A DNA stretch of 24,069 nt from a virus. Positions 5,988 through 12,652 of the stretch are shown one piece after another. The stretch is from the IMG/VR virus record IMGVR_UViG_3300042549_002595, positions 1-24,069 of that record; one strand, 5' to 3'. The position numbers and the translations under genes were made by a program. The notes under the pieces are model-generated. The model did no database searches. It saw nothing but the letters and a program-made list of their open reading frames with translations, and was not told the DNA's origin. The stretch's first letter is position 1; every line of letters begins with the position of its first letter.

Positions 5988-6024
5988 TAGATACGGCACA
6001 GGTTCAGCAGGGGGTCAAAGGTGA

Positions 6025-6041
6025 GTTTTAATCATTAAAAC
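6025..6041. promoter_or_regulatory. Dyad operator candidate, copy 6
   Basis: GTTTTAA-TCA-TTAAAAC, with perfect arms and a variant centre. It lies about 40 bp upstream of the -35 box of the leftward promoter, where an activator or repressor could act. Confidence 0.65.
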
Positions 6042-6089
6042 GAAGGGATATGTGAGGCTGGGGGGTTTATACATCTCCATTAACTTACC

Positions 6090-6114
6090 AAAATAAGTAG
6101 TCTCCGTCGCAGGT
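6090..6114. repeat. 25-bp direct repeat, copy 1
   Basis: A 25-bp string with core AAGTAGTCTCCGTCGCAGGT, repeated without mismatch at 6420-6444, exactly 330 bp away. The flanks do not match, so it is a discrete element. It could be a recombination or attachment site, or a protein-binding site within the control region. Confidence 0.85.
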
Positions 6115-6184
6115 CATCAAAAAATGAAACGCTGGGGTGTGATCTGTATAAATGGCGAAAAAGTATGGTGGGGGATGGCAGAGG

Positions 6185-6337
6185 GCGTAACGCACGGCAC
6201 TTTAAGAAAATGCGCTAAGTCATTGAAAAGTAGTATGCGGCTCAGGTGGGGGCGAAAACCGCGTAACGCATGTAACGCAGGATGTAATGCAAAAGGTTGT
6301 TTGGGATCAACGATGTAACGAGCGTAACGAATGTAAC
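6185..6337. repeat. Iteron-like GTAACG cluster, left
   Basis: Seven copies of a GTAACG-type word, all in plus orientation: 6185, 6261, 6271, 6283 (GTAATG variant), 6314, 6322 and 6332. The usual form is GCGTAACGCA or TGTAACGCA. Several copies are spaced about 9-12 bp apart, close to one helical turn. A 64-codon frame overlaps but looks like a by-product of the repeats. Confidence 0.65.
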
Positions 6338-6419
6338 TTTTTTTCAGTGTAAAGTCCTGGCCGGGGGGACCCCCAAAGGGTCCAAAACCCATATTTTTTC
6401 AATCTCCAAAAATGCGTAA

Positions 6420-6444
6420 AAAATAAGTAGTCTCCGTCGCAGGT
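6420..6444. repeat. 25-bp direct repeat, copy 2
   Basis: Exact copy of 6090-6114. The two copies bracket the left GTAACG cluster. Confidence 0.85.
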
Positions 6445-6478
6445 ACACACGCAGCCAGCAAGAGAACCCCCCAAAAAA

Positions 6479-6495
6479 GCGTTACAAGCGTTACA
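6479..6495. repeat. Iteron-like CGTTAC pair
   Basis: GCGTTACAAGCGTTACA, two copies of the word in the orientation opposite to the left cluster. The identical 17-mer recurs at 6639-6655 on the far side of the AT-rich tract. Confidence 0.7.
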
Positions 6496-6598
6496 CTCTA
6501 TTATTATTATTAAATTTAGTTATATATATATATATATATAGGGCTTTTTTCATGAAAAATACAACAGATTTAAGTAAAAAAGGTTCAATTTACTAAAC
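6496..6598. other. AT-rich tract with (TA)10
   Basis: A very AT-rich stretch including TTATTATTATTAAATTTAG and an uninterrupted (TA)10 at 6521-6540. It lies between two copies of the same CGTTAC pair. This is the layout of a DNA-unwinding element within an iteron-type origin. Confidence 0.6.
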
Positions 6599-6607
6599 AG
6601 TGTTTAG
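6593..6607. promoter_or_regulatory. 15-bp palindrome CTAAACA-G-TGTTTAG
   Basis: A perfect 7-bp inverted repeat around one base. Half-sites of the same sequence occur at the leftward promoter (5974-5984) and before the terminase genes (7925-7935). It is a candidate operator for a second DNA-binding protein. Confidence 0.45.
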
Positions 6608-6615
6608 CATTTTGA

Positions 6616-6655
6616 TGTAACGCAATTCGCGTTACGCGGCGTTACAAGCGTTACA
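6616..6655. repeat. Iteron-like cluster, right
   Basis: Four words in 40 bp: TGTAACGCA (6616), then GCGTTAC at 6629, 6639 and 6648. The first two form an inverted repeat and the last two repeat the 17-mer of 6479-6495. Confidence 0.65.
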
Positions 6656-6699
6656 AGGGGGCTCCCTGCTGGAAGGTGCTGAAATCCCGCCAATTCGGG

Positions 6700-6716
6700 G
6701 TTTTAATCGTTAAAAC
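6700..6716 (+). promoter_or_regulatory. Dyad operator candidate, copy 7
   Basis: GTTTTAA-TCG-TTAAAAC, perfect arms. It lies in gene-free DNA just right of the iteron-like repeats. Its centre is inverted relative to copies 1-5. Confidence 0.6.
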
Positions 6717-6744
6717 TACGCCGCAAGCCTAGCCATACTACGGA

Positions 6745-6761
6745 GTTTTAATCGTTAAAAC
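6745..6761 (+). promoter_or_regulatory. Dyad operator candidate, copy 8
   Basis: GTTTTAA-TCG-TTAAAAC, identical to copy 7 and exactly 45 bp from it, so the two sites could be bound cooperatively. Flanking 7-bp inverted arms (CATACTA 6734-6740, TAGTATG 6783-6789) enclose it. Confidence 0.6.
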
Positions 6762-6812
6762 GCGCAGCCCCTGCTGCGGGATAGTATGCCCTGCCGAAGG
6801 CAGGCTGACTGG

Positions 6813-6874
6813 GCTCTCGCGCACTCCCAGACACTCACTCACTCACGCTCTCGCGCACCCACACTCTCGCGCAC
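6813..6874. repeat. CTCTCGCGCAC direct repeats
   Basis: The 11-mer CTCTCGCGCAC occurs three times in about 60 bp, in low-complexity DNA that also contains CACTCACTCACTC. No function is evident and it could be replication slippage. Confidence 0.5.
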
Positions 6875-6908
6875 ACGGGCTCCTTCGCCGCTGCCTACTA
6901 TCACGAAA

Positions 6909-6952
6909 CCCGCGCAAAACGCGGGCAATAAAAAGCCCGCCGAAGCGGGCTT
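6909..6952 (-). terminator. Intrinsic terminator of the 184-aa gene
   Basis: On the minus strand, AAGCCCGC-TTCG-GCGGGCTT is followed by TTTATTG, an 8-bp stem with a stable UUCG loop and a U-run, 17 bp after the TCA stop. A second hairpin (CCCGCG-CAAAA-CGCGGG, 6909-6925) follows immediately. In the plus direction A's precede the stem and no U-run follows. Confidence 0.8.
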
Positions 6953-6969
6953 GGTGCTGCTAGGATCGG

Positions 6970-7524
6970 TCAGTCTTTGATCCAACCCTGCGCTTTGCAG
7001 TAGTTCAGGAACAGCGTTACCCGGGCCGGTTCAGACTGGATTGCCGTGATGGCATCCGTAAACATCCCAAGGTCCGTGGCCTTGCCAAGCTTAACTTCGA
7101 TTGTCCGGGCCTTGCGGTCAACCTTGACCGTGCCGACCGTGACGGCCTTGGTTGCGGGCTTGACCTTGCGACCCCCCTTTTTCTTTTCGGTCTCGGGTAA
7201 AGCATATTCAGGCTTGTTGACGATACCTGCCGACCACGCGACCTTGTGAAACAAGGCCCGGACAATGCCAGACCGATAGGATGCTGCGGTTGCGGTTGTC
7301 AGATCGCCAGATTCAACCAAGGGCCCGAAAACCTCGGCCTTGATTACCGTGACGATCTGTGAATCCTTCAGGCCTTCGGACCTTGCGGTATCTATAAGGT
7401 AGTTGATTGCCATCTCACGTTTAACTGTGGCCTTGGCCGTGGCCTTTGCCACGTCGTCGTTACCCTTCTGGAAGGTCTTGATTGCGGAAGCGATTGCATC
7501 GATCAATTTGAATGACGTATCCAT
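6970..7524 (-). CDS. Solitary 184-aa protein, possible DNA-binding regulator
   Basis: Starts at ATG 7524-7522 behind AAAGGAT. It begins MDTSFKLIDAIASAIKTFQK. The N-terminal two thirds is helical (SEGLKDSQIVTVIKAEVFGP, then a TAASYRSGIVRALFHKVAW segment). A basic hinge (KKKGGRKVKPATK) follows, then a small beta-like domain and a helical end (FLNYCKAQGWIKD). It is soluble, with no catalytic motif. The gene stands alone between the putative origin and the late genes, with its own promoter and terminator, and a dyad operator abuts its -35 box. That setting suits an autoregulated control or replication protein, which is inference. I do not recognise the family. The longer frame to 7596 lacks a ribosome site and would start inside the promoter. 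Confidence 0.75.
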   Translation of the reverse strand: MDTSFKLIDAIASAIKTFQKGNDDVAKATAKATVKREMAINYLIDTARSEGLKDSQIVTVIKAEVFGPLVESGDLTTATAASYRSGIVRALFHKVAWSAGIVNKPEYALPETEKKKGGRKVKPATKAVTVGTVKVDRKARTIEVKLGKATDLGMFTDAITAIQSEPARVTLFLNYCKAQGWIKD

Positions 7525-7575
7525 GATTGGATCCTTTAGGTTGTGTGGCCTGCGTGATTGCCTGCCACAGTTCGA

Positions 7576-7604
7576 ACTATACAGAGTCAAGAGCACCCTG
7601 TCAA
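7576..7604 (-). promoter_or_regulatory. sigma70 promoter of the 184-aa gene
   Basis: On the minus strand, TTGACA (plus-strand 7599-7604), a 17-bp spacer, then TATAGT (7576-7581), one mismatch from consensus over both boxes. Initiation is expected near 7569, about 45 nt before the ATG. A dyad copy ends the DNA immediately upstream of the -35. Confidence 0.8.
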
Positions 7605-7621
7605 GTTCTAATCGTTAAAAC
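7605..7621 (+). promoter_or_regulatory. Dyad operator candidate, copy 9 (degenerate)
   Basis: GTTCTAA-TCG-TTAAAAC, one mismatch in the left arm. It begins directly next to the TGTCAA (minus-strand TTGACA) of the 184-aa gene promoter. A bound protein would touch RNA polymerase. Confidence 0.6.
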
Positions 7622-7729
7622 TCGCCGCCAGCAGACCCCACCGTACCCGGGGACACCCTTTTGGCTGATGGGACCCCCACGCGCTATACGCTGAGCGCAA
7701 CTCCCACACCCCCAAACTTTTAGAGTTAC
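7622..7729. other. Gene-free stretch before the terminase repeats
   Basis: C-rich DNA without a credible reading frame. The only structure seen is an inverted repeat GCGCT-ATACGCTG-AGCGC at 7681-7698. It may belong to the packaging site with the repeats that follow. Confidence 0.4.
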
Positions 7730-7848
7730 TTAACTCTTTAGCGAACGTAGCTCTCCAACTCCTTAACTCTTTAGCGAACGTAGCTTCTTAGCTTACTTAA
7801 CTCTCCAACTCCTTAACTCTTTAGCGAACGTAGCTCTCCAACTCCTTA
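7730..7848. repeat. Three 23-bp direct repeats upstream of terminase (cos/pac candidate)
   Basis: A 23-bp string beginning TTAACTCTTTAGCGAACG occurs exactly at 7730-7752, 7763-7785 and 7813-7835. A second string, CTCTCCAACTCCTTA, is interleaved and also present three times (7751, 7801, 7834). Direct repeats beside the small-terminase gene are typical of terminase-binding sites at cos or pac sequences. The unequal spacing (33 and 50 bp) and lack of unique spacers argue against CRISPR. Confidence 0.65.
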
Positions 7849-7940
7849 TTCCATGCCAACCCACCCCCTTCCTTTTGTGCAGCCCCCTGCAAAAATTTTG
7901 CAAAATTCCAATAGCTTTTACTTTACATTGTTTAGCTCTC

Positions 7941-7969
7941 TTGCACACTGATAAAGAACGCCGTAATAT
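7941..7969 (+). promoter_or_regulatory. Probable rightward (late) promoter
   Basis: TTGCAC (7941-7946), a 17-bp spacer and TAATAT (7964-7969), about 27 bp before the small-terminase ATG. It is weaker than the leftward promoters, as expected if late transcription needs activation. An ACATTGTTTAG string lies just upstream (7925-7935). Confidence 0.4.
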
Positions 7970-7996
7970 CTAGCTTCCGCTTTAGGAGCGAGCGCC

Positions 7997-8566
7997 ATGC
8001 AGCCGGTTGTCATAGACACGGATGTGCCTTTTGCCGATTACCCGCCGACCTTTGATGATCTCAAAGCGCGTATAGACGCCGCTTTCAATAGCGTTGCCGA
8101 AGTCCATGAGGACGTGCCGGTGACGGTAGAAGATCAGATCAATGCCCGTGCTGTTATCTCTGGCACGATGAAGCCTACAGAGGTGCTGCTGTCGTCCCCC
8201 GGCACCGTGGTGCAGATCAAAGCGATCCTGAGTGAGTACGACCAAGTGGTTGTGCAGTCCTCTGTGCAGATCCGCAACTACGTCACCAACAAGCTGATAC
8301 AAGACAGCACTCATCCGGACCCGCGCATCAGACTCAAGTGCTACGAGCTGCTTGGGAAGATCTCCGATGTGGGCTTGTTCACGGATAAATCAGAGATCAC
8401 GATGCGGCATAGGCCCACTGAAGAGCTGGAGCAGCTGCTGAGAGAGCGGCTTACTAAGACGCTAGAGGCCGAGATTTCCAACCCTGAGCCGATTCCGACC
8501 TTTGAAGAGGTGCTGGCAGAAACTGCTACGCCTGTGCAGGATGATGGGAACACTAACCAAAGCTGA
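7997..8566 (+). CDS. Terminase small subunit (probable)
   Basis: A 189-aa protein starting at ATG 7997 after TAGGAGCG. It immediately precedes and overlaps the large terminase gene, the usual place of the small subunit that recognises the packaging site. The sequence is helical: an N-terminal acidic segment, a central block with VVVQSSVQIRNYVTNKLIQD and DPRIRLKCYELLGKISDVGL, then an acidic tail. The centre resembles phage small terminases that use a helical DNA-recognition and oligomerisation core, though no sharp signature motif is present. The direct repeats at 7730-7848 would be its likely DNA target. The call rests mainly on position, length and helical layout. Confidence 0.72.
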   Translation: MQPVVIDTDVPFADYPPTFDDLKARIDAAFNSVAEVHEDVPVTVEDQINARAVISGTMKPTEVLLSSPGTVVQIKAILSEYDQVVVQSSVQIRNYVTNKLIQDSTHPDPRIRLKCYELLGKISDVGLFTDKSEITMRHRPTEELEQLLRERLTKTLEAEISNPEPIPTFEEVLAETATPVQDDGNTNQS

Positions 8567-10109
8567 ATACGAACGCCTGCTGGGCTCATTGAAAGGCATG
8601 TCTGCAAAGGACATGCTGGATACGCTTGCGTTATTGGATGAGATCGACAAGCGTAAAAGGCTTGCGATGGCCCAGCAGGACTTCTTGGCGTTTATTGCTG
8701 CGGTAGACCCCCAATATAAGTTTGGAACGCACCTGAAGCGGTTGGGTGGGCTGCTGATGCAGATTGAATCAGGGGAGAAGGATCGGATTGCAGTGTCGAT
8801 GCCGCCTCGGTTTGGCAAATCGCAGATGATTTCGATCTATTATCCGGCTTGGTACCTTGGAAAACACCCCGATCACAAGCTGATTGTGGCCTCACATACG
8901 GCAGATTTGGCTGTTGATTTGGCTCGGAAAGTGCGAAATCTGATGCAAAGCGACCTGTATCAGGAGATTTTTCCGAATGTGCGGATCTCTGCGGATGCAA
9001 AAGCGGCTGGGAAGTGGAATACGACCAAGGGTGGCGAGGTGTTTGCTGCTGGTGTAGGGGGTGCCCTTGCTGGACGGGGTGCGCACCTTGCGGTTGTGGA
9101 CGATCCGCTCTCTGAACAGGACCTAAAGGTTGGGAATACGTCGTCTTTAGACGTCGTTTATGAGTGGTTCCGTGCTGGTTTGCGGACTCGTCTGATGCCA
9201 GAGGGAAAAATTGCGATTTTGCATACTCGTTGGCACCAGCGAGACCTGATCGGGCGTCTAACAAAGGACGCAATACTCAATCCAGAGGCGGATCAGTACG
9301 AGATTTTTGAATTCCCAGCTATTTTGGAGAGTTCGAACCCGCTGGCAGACCCCGATAGCTCCGAATACAACCCAGAAGCCCCCTCTGTGCTGCAGAAATC
9401 ACTGTGGCCGGAGCAATGGTCGCTTGAATCGCTGCTTAGAACGAAGGCATCCATGCCTGCGTGGCAGTGGAACGCACAATATCAGCAGACGCCGACCGCG
9501 CAAGAAGCTGCAATCATTAAGCGCGACCACATCCGATGGTGGACAAAAGAGAGCCCTCCTGCTGTGGACTACACGGTGCAGGCTTGGGACACGGCGTTGA
9601 CGACGAAGGAGCGGTCGGACTACTCGGTGTGCCAGACGTGGGGGGTTTGGAAGGATGAGGATGGGATTGACAGCGTGATCCTGCTGAACCGGGTGAAGGG
9701 GAAGTATGAGTTCCCGGAGTTGAAGCGCACAGCCTTGCAGCAGGTGAAGGATTGGACACCGGATACGGTGATCATAGAGACGAAAGCGTCGGGACAGCCC
9801 TTGGTTGACGAGATGCGGCGCTCTGGGATCTATGTGCAGGAGTTCAGTCCGGGGAAGGGGCAGGACAAGATCGCTCGTGTGAACGCGATAAGTGATATGT
9901 TCACGAGCGGACAGGTGTGGTTCCCTGAGACGTGGTGGGCCTCCGAGGTCGTTGATGAGCTGCTGGCGTTTCCTGCGGGAGAGCACGACGATGACGTCGA
10001 CGCATGCACGCTGGCACTGATTAGGATCAGGAAGGGCGGGTTGCTGCGGTTGAACTCAGATAATGTCGAGGACGATGACTACATCCCACGTCGGGGTGGG
10101 TACTACTGA
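8541..10109 (+). CDS. Terminase large subunit
   Basis: A 522-aa packaging motor. The ATPase half has a Walker A-type PPRFGKS at residues 88-94 and Walker B LAVVDD at 183-188. The RNase H-like nuclease half has its acidic residues in VQAWDTAL (D350), VIIETKASGQ (E413) and EHDDDVDA (483-487). These are the classic features of phage TerL, which translocates DNA into the prohead and cuts it. I start at ATG 8541, where ATGATGGG follows GCAGG. The second ATG at 8544 is equally possible, and an upstream TTG at 8502 lies deep inside the small-subunit gene. The overlap of about 26 bp with that gene suggests coupled translation. Confidence 0.95.
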   Translation: MMGTLTKAEYERLLGSLKGMSAKDMLDTLALLDEIDKRKRLAMAQQDFLAFIAAVDPQYKFGTHLKRLGGLLMQIESGEKDRIAVSMPPRFGKSQMISIYYPAWYLGKHPDHKLIVASHTADLAVDLARKVRNLMQSDLYQEIFPNVRISADAKAAGKWNTTKGGEVFAAGVGGALAGRGAHLAVVDDPLSEQDLKVGNTSSLDVVYEWFRAGLRTRLMPEGKIAILHTRWHQRDLIGRLTKDAILNPEADQYEIFEFPAILESSNPLADPDSSEYNPEAPSVLQKSLWPEQWSLESLLRTKASMPAWQWNAQYQQTPTAQEAAIIKRDHIRWWTKESPPAVDYTVQAWDTALTTKERSDYSVCQTWGVWKDEDGIDSVILLNRVKGKYEFPELKRTALQQVKDWTPDTVIIETKASGQPLVDEMRRSGIYVQEFSPGKGQDKIARVNAISDMFTSGQVWFPETWWASEVVDELLAFPAGEHDDDVDACTLALIRIRKGGLLRLNSDNVEDDDYIPRRGGYY

Positions 10110-10121
10110 TAAGGATTGGAT

Positions 10122-12455
10122 ATGGCTACCAGCATGATCGATAAAGGTCTGTATGCGGCTCCAGCGGGCATCCTGGCGATGTCAGAGGATGAGGCTCAAG
10201 CGCCTGCGTTGGAGATCGACATCGTTGATCCGAAGGTTGTAACGCTATCGGATGGCAGTGTAGAGATCACACTGGTGCCGGAGGAAGCAGAGTCAGAGGC
10301 GAGTTTTGATTCGAACCTTGCGGAATATATGGATGAGGGTGAGCTGGCGTCGTTGGCGTCTGAGCTCATGGGGCTTGTAGATGCGGACATCACGTCTCGG
10401 AAGGACTGGGCGGATACGTACGTGAAGGGACTGGAGGTGCTTGGGTTCCGGTATGAGGAGCGTACGGATCCGTGGGAGGACGCTTGCGGGGTCTATAGCA
10501 CCGTGTTGGCGGAAGCCGTGATTCGGTTCCAAGCGGAGACGATGAGCGAGACGTTCCCTGCTGCGGGTCCTGTGAAGACGAAGATCTTGGGTGAGATGAC
10601 CCCTGAGAAGGCGAAGGCAGCGGATCGGGTTCGTGCAGATATGAACTACCAGCTGACTGAGCGGATGGTGGAGTATCGCAGTGAGCATGAGCGCCTGCTG
10701 TATGCGTTGGGGCTCGCAGGGTCGTCGTTTAAGAAGGTGTATTACGACCCGAGACTAGGTAGACAGGTGTCGGTTTTCATCCCTGCAGAAGATGTCATCG
10801 TGCCGTATGGGACGTCTCATATCGAGATGGCTGAGCGCGTGACGCATGTGATGCGGAAAACGAAGAACGATATTGAGCACCTGCAAGCGGGTAGGTTCTA
10901 CCGTGAAATCGACCTTGGAGAGCCGGTAGCGTTCTATACGGACATTGAGAAGAAGAAAGCGGAGGAAGGTGGATATACACTCAACTCAGACGATCGGTAT
11001 GCGGTCTGTGAGATCCATGCGGATCTGAAGCTTGAAGGGTTTGATGATGAGGACGGGCTTGCGAAGCCGTATGTGGTGACGATCGATAAGGGGACGAATA
11101 CGGTTCTTGCGATTCGCAGGAACTGGGATCCCACCGACGAGCTTCATCGGCCTCGGCAACACTTCGTTCACTACGTCTACGTCCCAGGGTTTGGGTTCTA
11201 CGGGCTTGGCTTGATTCACATCATCGGGGGGTACGCCCGTGCCGGGACTTCGCTGATCCGTCAGCTCGTTGATGCCGGGACGCTTGCGAACTTGCCGGGA
11301 GGTTTGAAGGCTCGCGGTTTGCGAGTGAAGGGCGATGATACGCCGATCCAGCCGGGTGAGTTTAGGGATGTAGACATCCCGAGTGGAGCGATTAAAGACA
11401 ACATCATGATGCTTCCGTACAAGGAGCCGAGTCAGGTGTTGGTGGGTCTCTTGGATAAGATCACGAACGACGGTCGTCGCCTTGGTGCGATCAGCGATAT
11501 GAACATCTCCGACATGAGTGCGAATGCACCGGTTGGAACGACCTTGGCGCTCCTTGAGCGCACTCTCAAGCCCATGGCGGCGGTTCAGGCTCGGGTTCAC
11601 TTTGCGATGAAGCAGGAGTTCAAACTCCTGAAAGCGTTGATTGCCGAGTATGCCGACGAGCCGTATGACTATATCCCCGAGGGGGTGGATCGTCGGGCTC
11701 GTTCAGAGGACTACGCGCTGGTTGAAGTGATACCGGTCAGCGATCCAAACTCATCCACGATGGCTCAACGGGTGGTGCAGTACCAAGCGGCGTTCCAGAT
11801 GGCGCAGAACGCTCCGCAGATCTATGACTTGCCGTATTTGCATCGACAGATGATCGAGGTATTGGGGATCAAGAATGCGGACAAGCTCGTGCCGCTGCCT
11901 GATGATCAGAAGCCTCGGGATCCGATCAGTGAGAACATGGGTGCTCTGATGGGCAAGCCCATGAAGGCGTTCATTTATCAGGACCACGACGCGCATATGA
12001 TGGCGCATCAGGCGTTTATTCAGGATCCGATGATTGGTGCTGCGATTGGGCAGAATCCGATGGCGCAGCAGATCATGGCGGCGCTACAGGCGCACATCGC
12101 AGAGCACTTGGGCTTTGCCTATCGGAAGCAGATCGAAGAGCGTCTAGGCGTACCGCTGATGGCTCCGGATGAAGAGATGTCGGAAGAGATTGAGCTCCAG
12201 CTCTCTCGCGTGGTGGCGGATGCTGCGAAGCAGCTGACACAGATGCATCAGGCTCAAGCGGCTCAACAGCAAGCGCAACAAGTGCAACAGGATCCGCTCT
12301 TCCAGCTCCAACAGGCTGAGCTGCAAGTGAAGCAGCAGGAAGTCCAGAGGAAGGCGATGAAGGACAAGCAGGACGCTGCGATCGATCGTGAGAAGTTGCA
12401 GTTAGAGACTTTGAAGACGGTGGCGACGATCCGTAAACCGTCTGGAGTTCGCTAA
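10122..12455 (+). CDS. Portal protein (P22-like, 777 aa)
   Basis: Forms the dodecameric ring at the capsid vertex through which DNA enters. It lies directly after TerL, and its length fits long P22-type portals rather than the roughly 500-aa type. Start ATG 10122 follows AAGGATTGG; a TTG two codons earlier is rejected. The core includes TDPWEDACGVYSTVLAEAVI, long helices, and NISDMSANAPVGTTLALLER, a region conserved in this group. The last 100 residues are a Gln-rich coiled coil (QAQAAQQQAQQVQQDPLFQL), which in P22-like portals can form a barrel extending into the capsid. The stop overlaps the next start (TAATG). Confidence 0.88.
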   Translation: MATSMIDKGLYAAPAGILAMSEDEAQAPALEIDIVDPKVVTLSDGSVEITLVPEEAESEASFDSNLAEYMDEGELASLASELMGLVDADITSRKDWADTYVKGLEVLGFRYEERTDPWEDACGVYSTVLAEAVIRFQAETMSETFPAAGPVKTKILGEMTPEKAKAADRVRADMNYQLTERMVEYRSEHERLLYALGLAGSSFKKVYYDPRLGRQVSVFIPAEDVIVPYGTSHIEMAERVTHVMRKTKNDIEHLQAGRFYREIDLGEPVAFYTDIEKKKAEEGGYTLNSDDRYAVCEIHADLKLEGFDDEDGLAKPYVVTIDKGTNTVLAIRRNWDPTDELHRPRQHFVHYVYVPGFGFYGLGLIHIIGGYARAGTSLIRQLVDAGTLANLPGGLKARGLRVKGDDTPIQPGEFRDVDIPSGAIKDNIMMLPYKEPSQVLVGLLDKITNDGRRLGAISDMNISDMSANAPVGTTLALLERTLKPMAAVQARVHFAMKQEFKLLKALIAEYADEPYDYIPEGVDRRARSEDYALVEVIPVSDPNSSTMAQRVVQYQAAFQMAQNAPQIYDLPYLHRQMIEVLGIKNADKLVPLPDDQKPRDPISENMGALMGKPMKAFIYQDHDAHMMAHQAFIQDPMIGAAIGQNPMAQQIMAALQAHIAEHLGFAYRKQIEERLGVPLMAPDEEMSEEIELQLSRVVADAAKQLTQMHQAQAAQQQAQQVQQDPLFQLQQAELQVKQQEVQRKAMKDKQDAAIDREKLQLETLKTVATIRKPSGVR

Positions 12456-12652
12456 TGGCGAAGACTGTCTTTCAAGTGTTGATAAATGCTATCAACGCTC
12501 ACCGCAACGCGGTGGTTGACTCACTGGCATCCGGCGGGGCGAAGGAATACGCCGAGTACCGTGAACTGTGCGGCTTGATTCGAGGTCTAGAGACCGCACA
12601 GCGAGAGATTCAAGACCTTTCGCGTCACTATATGGAAAACGACGATGACTAA
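12455..12652 (+). CDS. Small helical protein, 65 aa
   Basis: Begins MAKTVFQVLINAINAHRNAV and ends YMENDDD. It is almost entirely helical with alternating charge, including EYRELCGLIRGLETAQREIQ, which suggests a coiled coil or an oligomer. The ATG overlaps the portal TAA and is preceded by TGGAG. Small helical proteins at this place occur in many phages next to the portal and have unknown roles. An assembly-factor role is a reasonable guess but unproven. Its stop overlaps the co-chaperonin start by 8 bp. Confidence 0.72.
   Translation: MAKTVFQVLINAINAHRNAVVDSLASGGAKEYAEYRELCGLIRGLETAQREIQDLSRHYMENDDD

Noticed and set aside
6124-6318. Plus-strand 64-codon frame in the repeat region
   Set aside because: It is built from the GTAACG words, has no ribosome site and has low-complexity codons. 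It is better explained as part of the origin-like region.
6521-6540. (TA)10 as a separate regulatory element
   Set aside because: Simple TA runs are common in AT-rich origins and promoters. It is reported only as part of the AT-rich tract.
7730-7848. Repeat cluster as a CRISPR array
   Set aside because: Repeats are unevenly spaced, have no unique spacers, and a second motif is interleaved. No cas genes are present.
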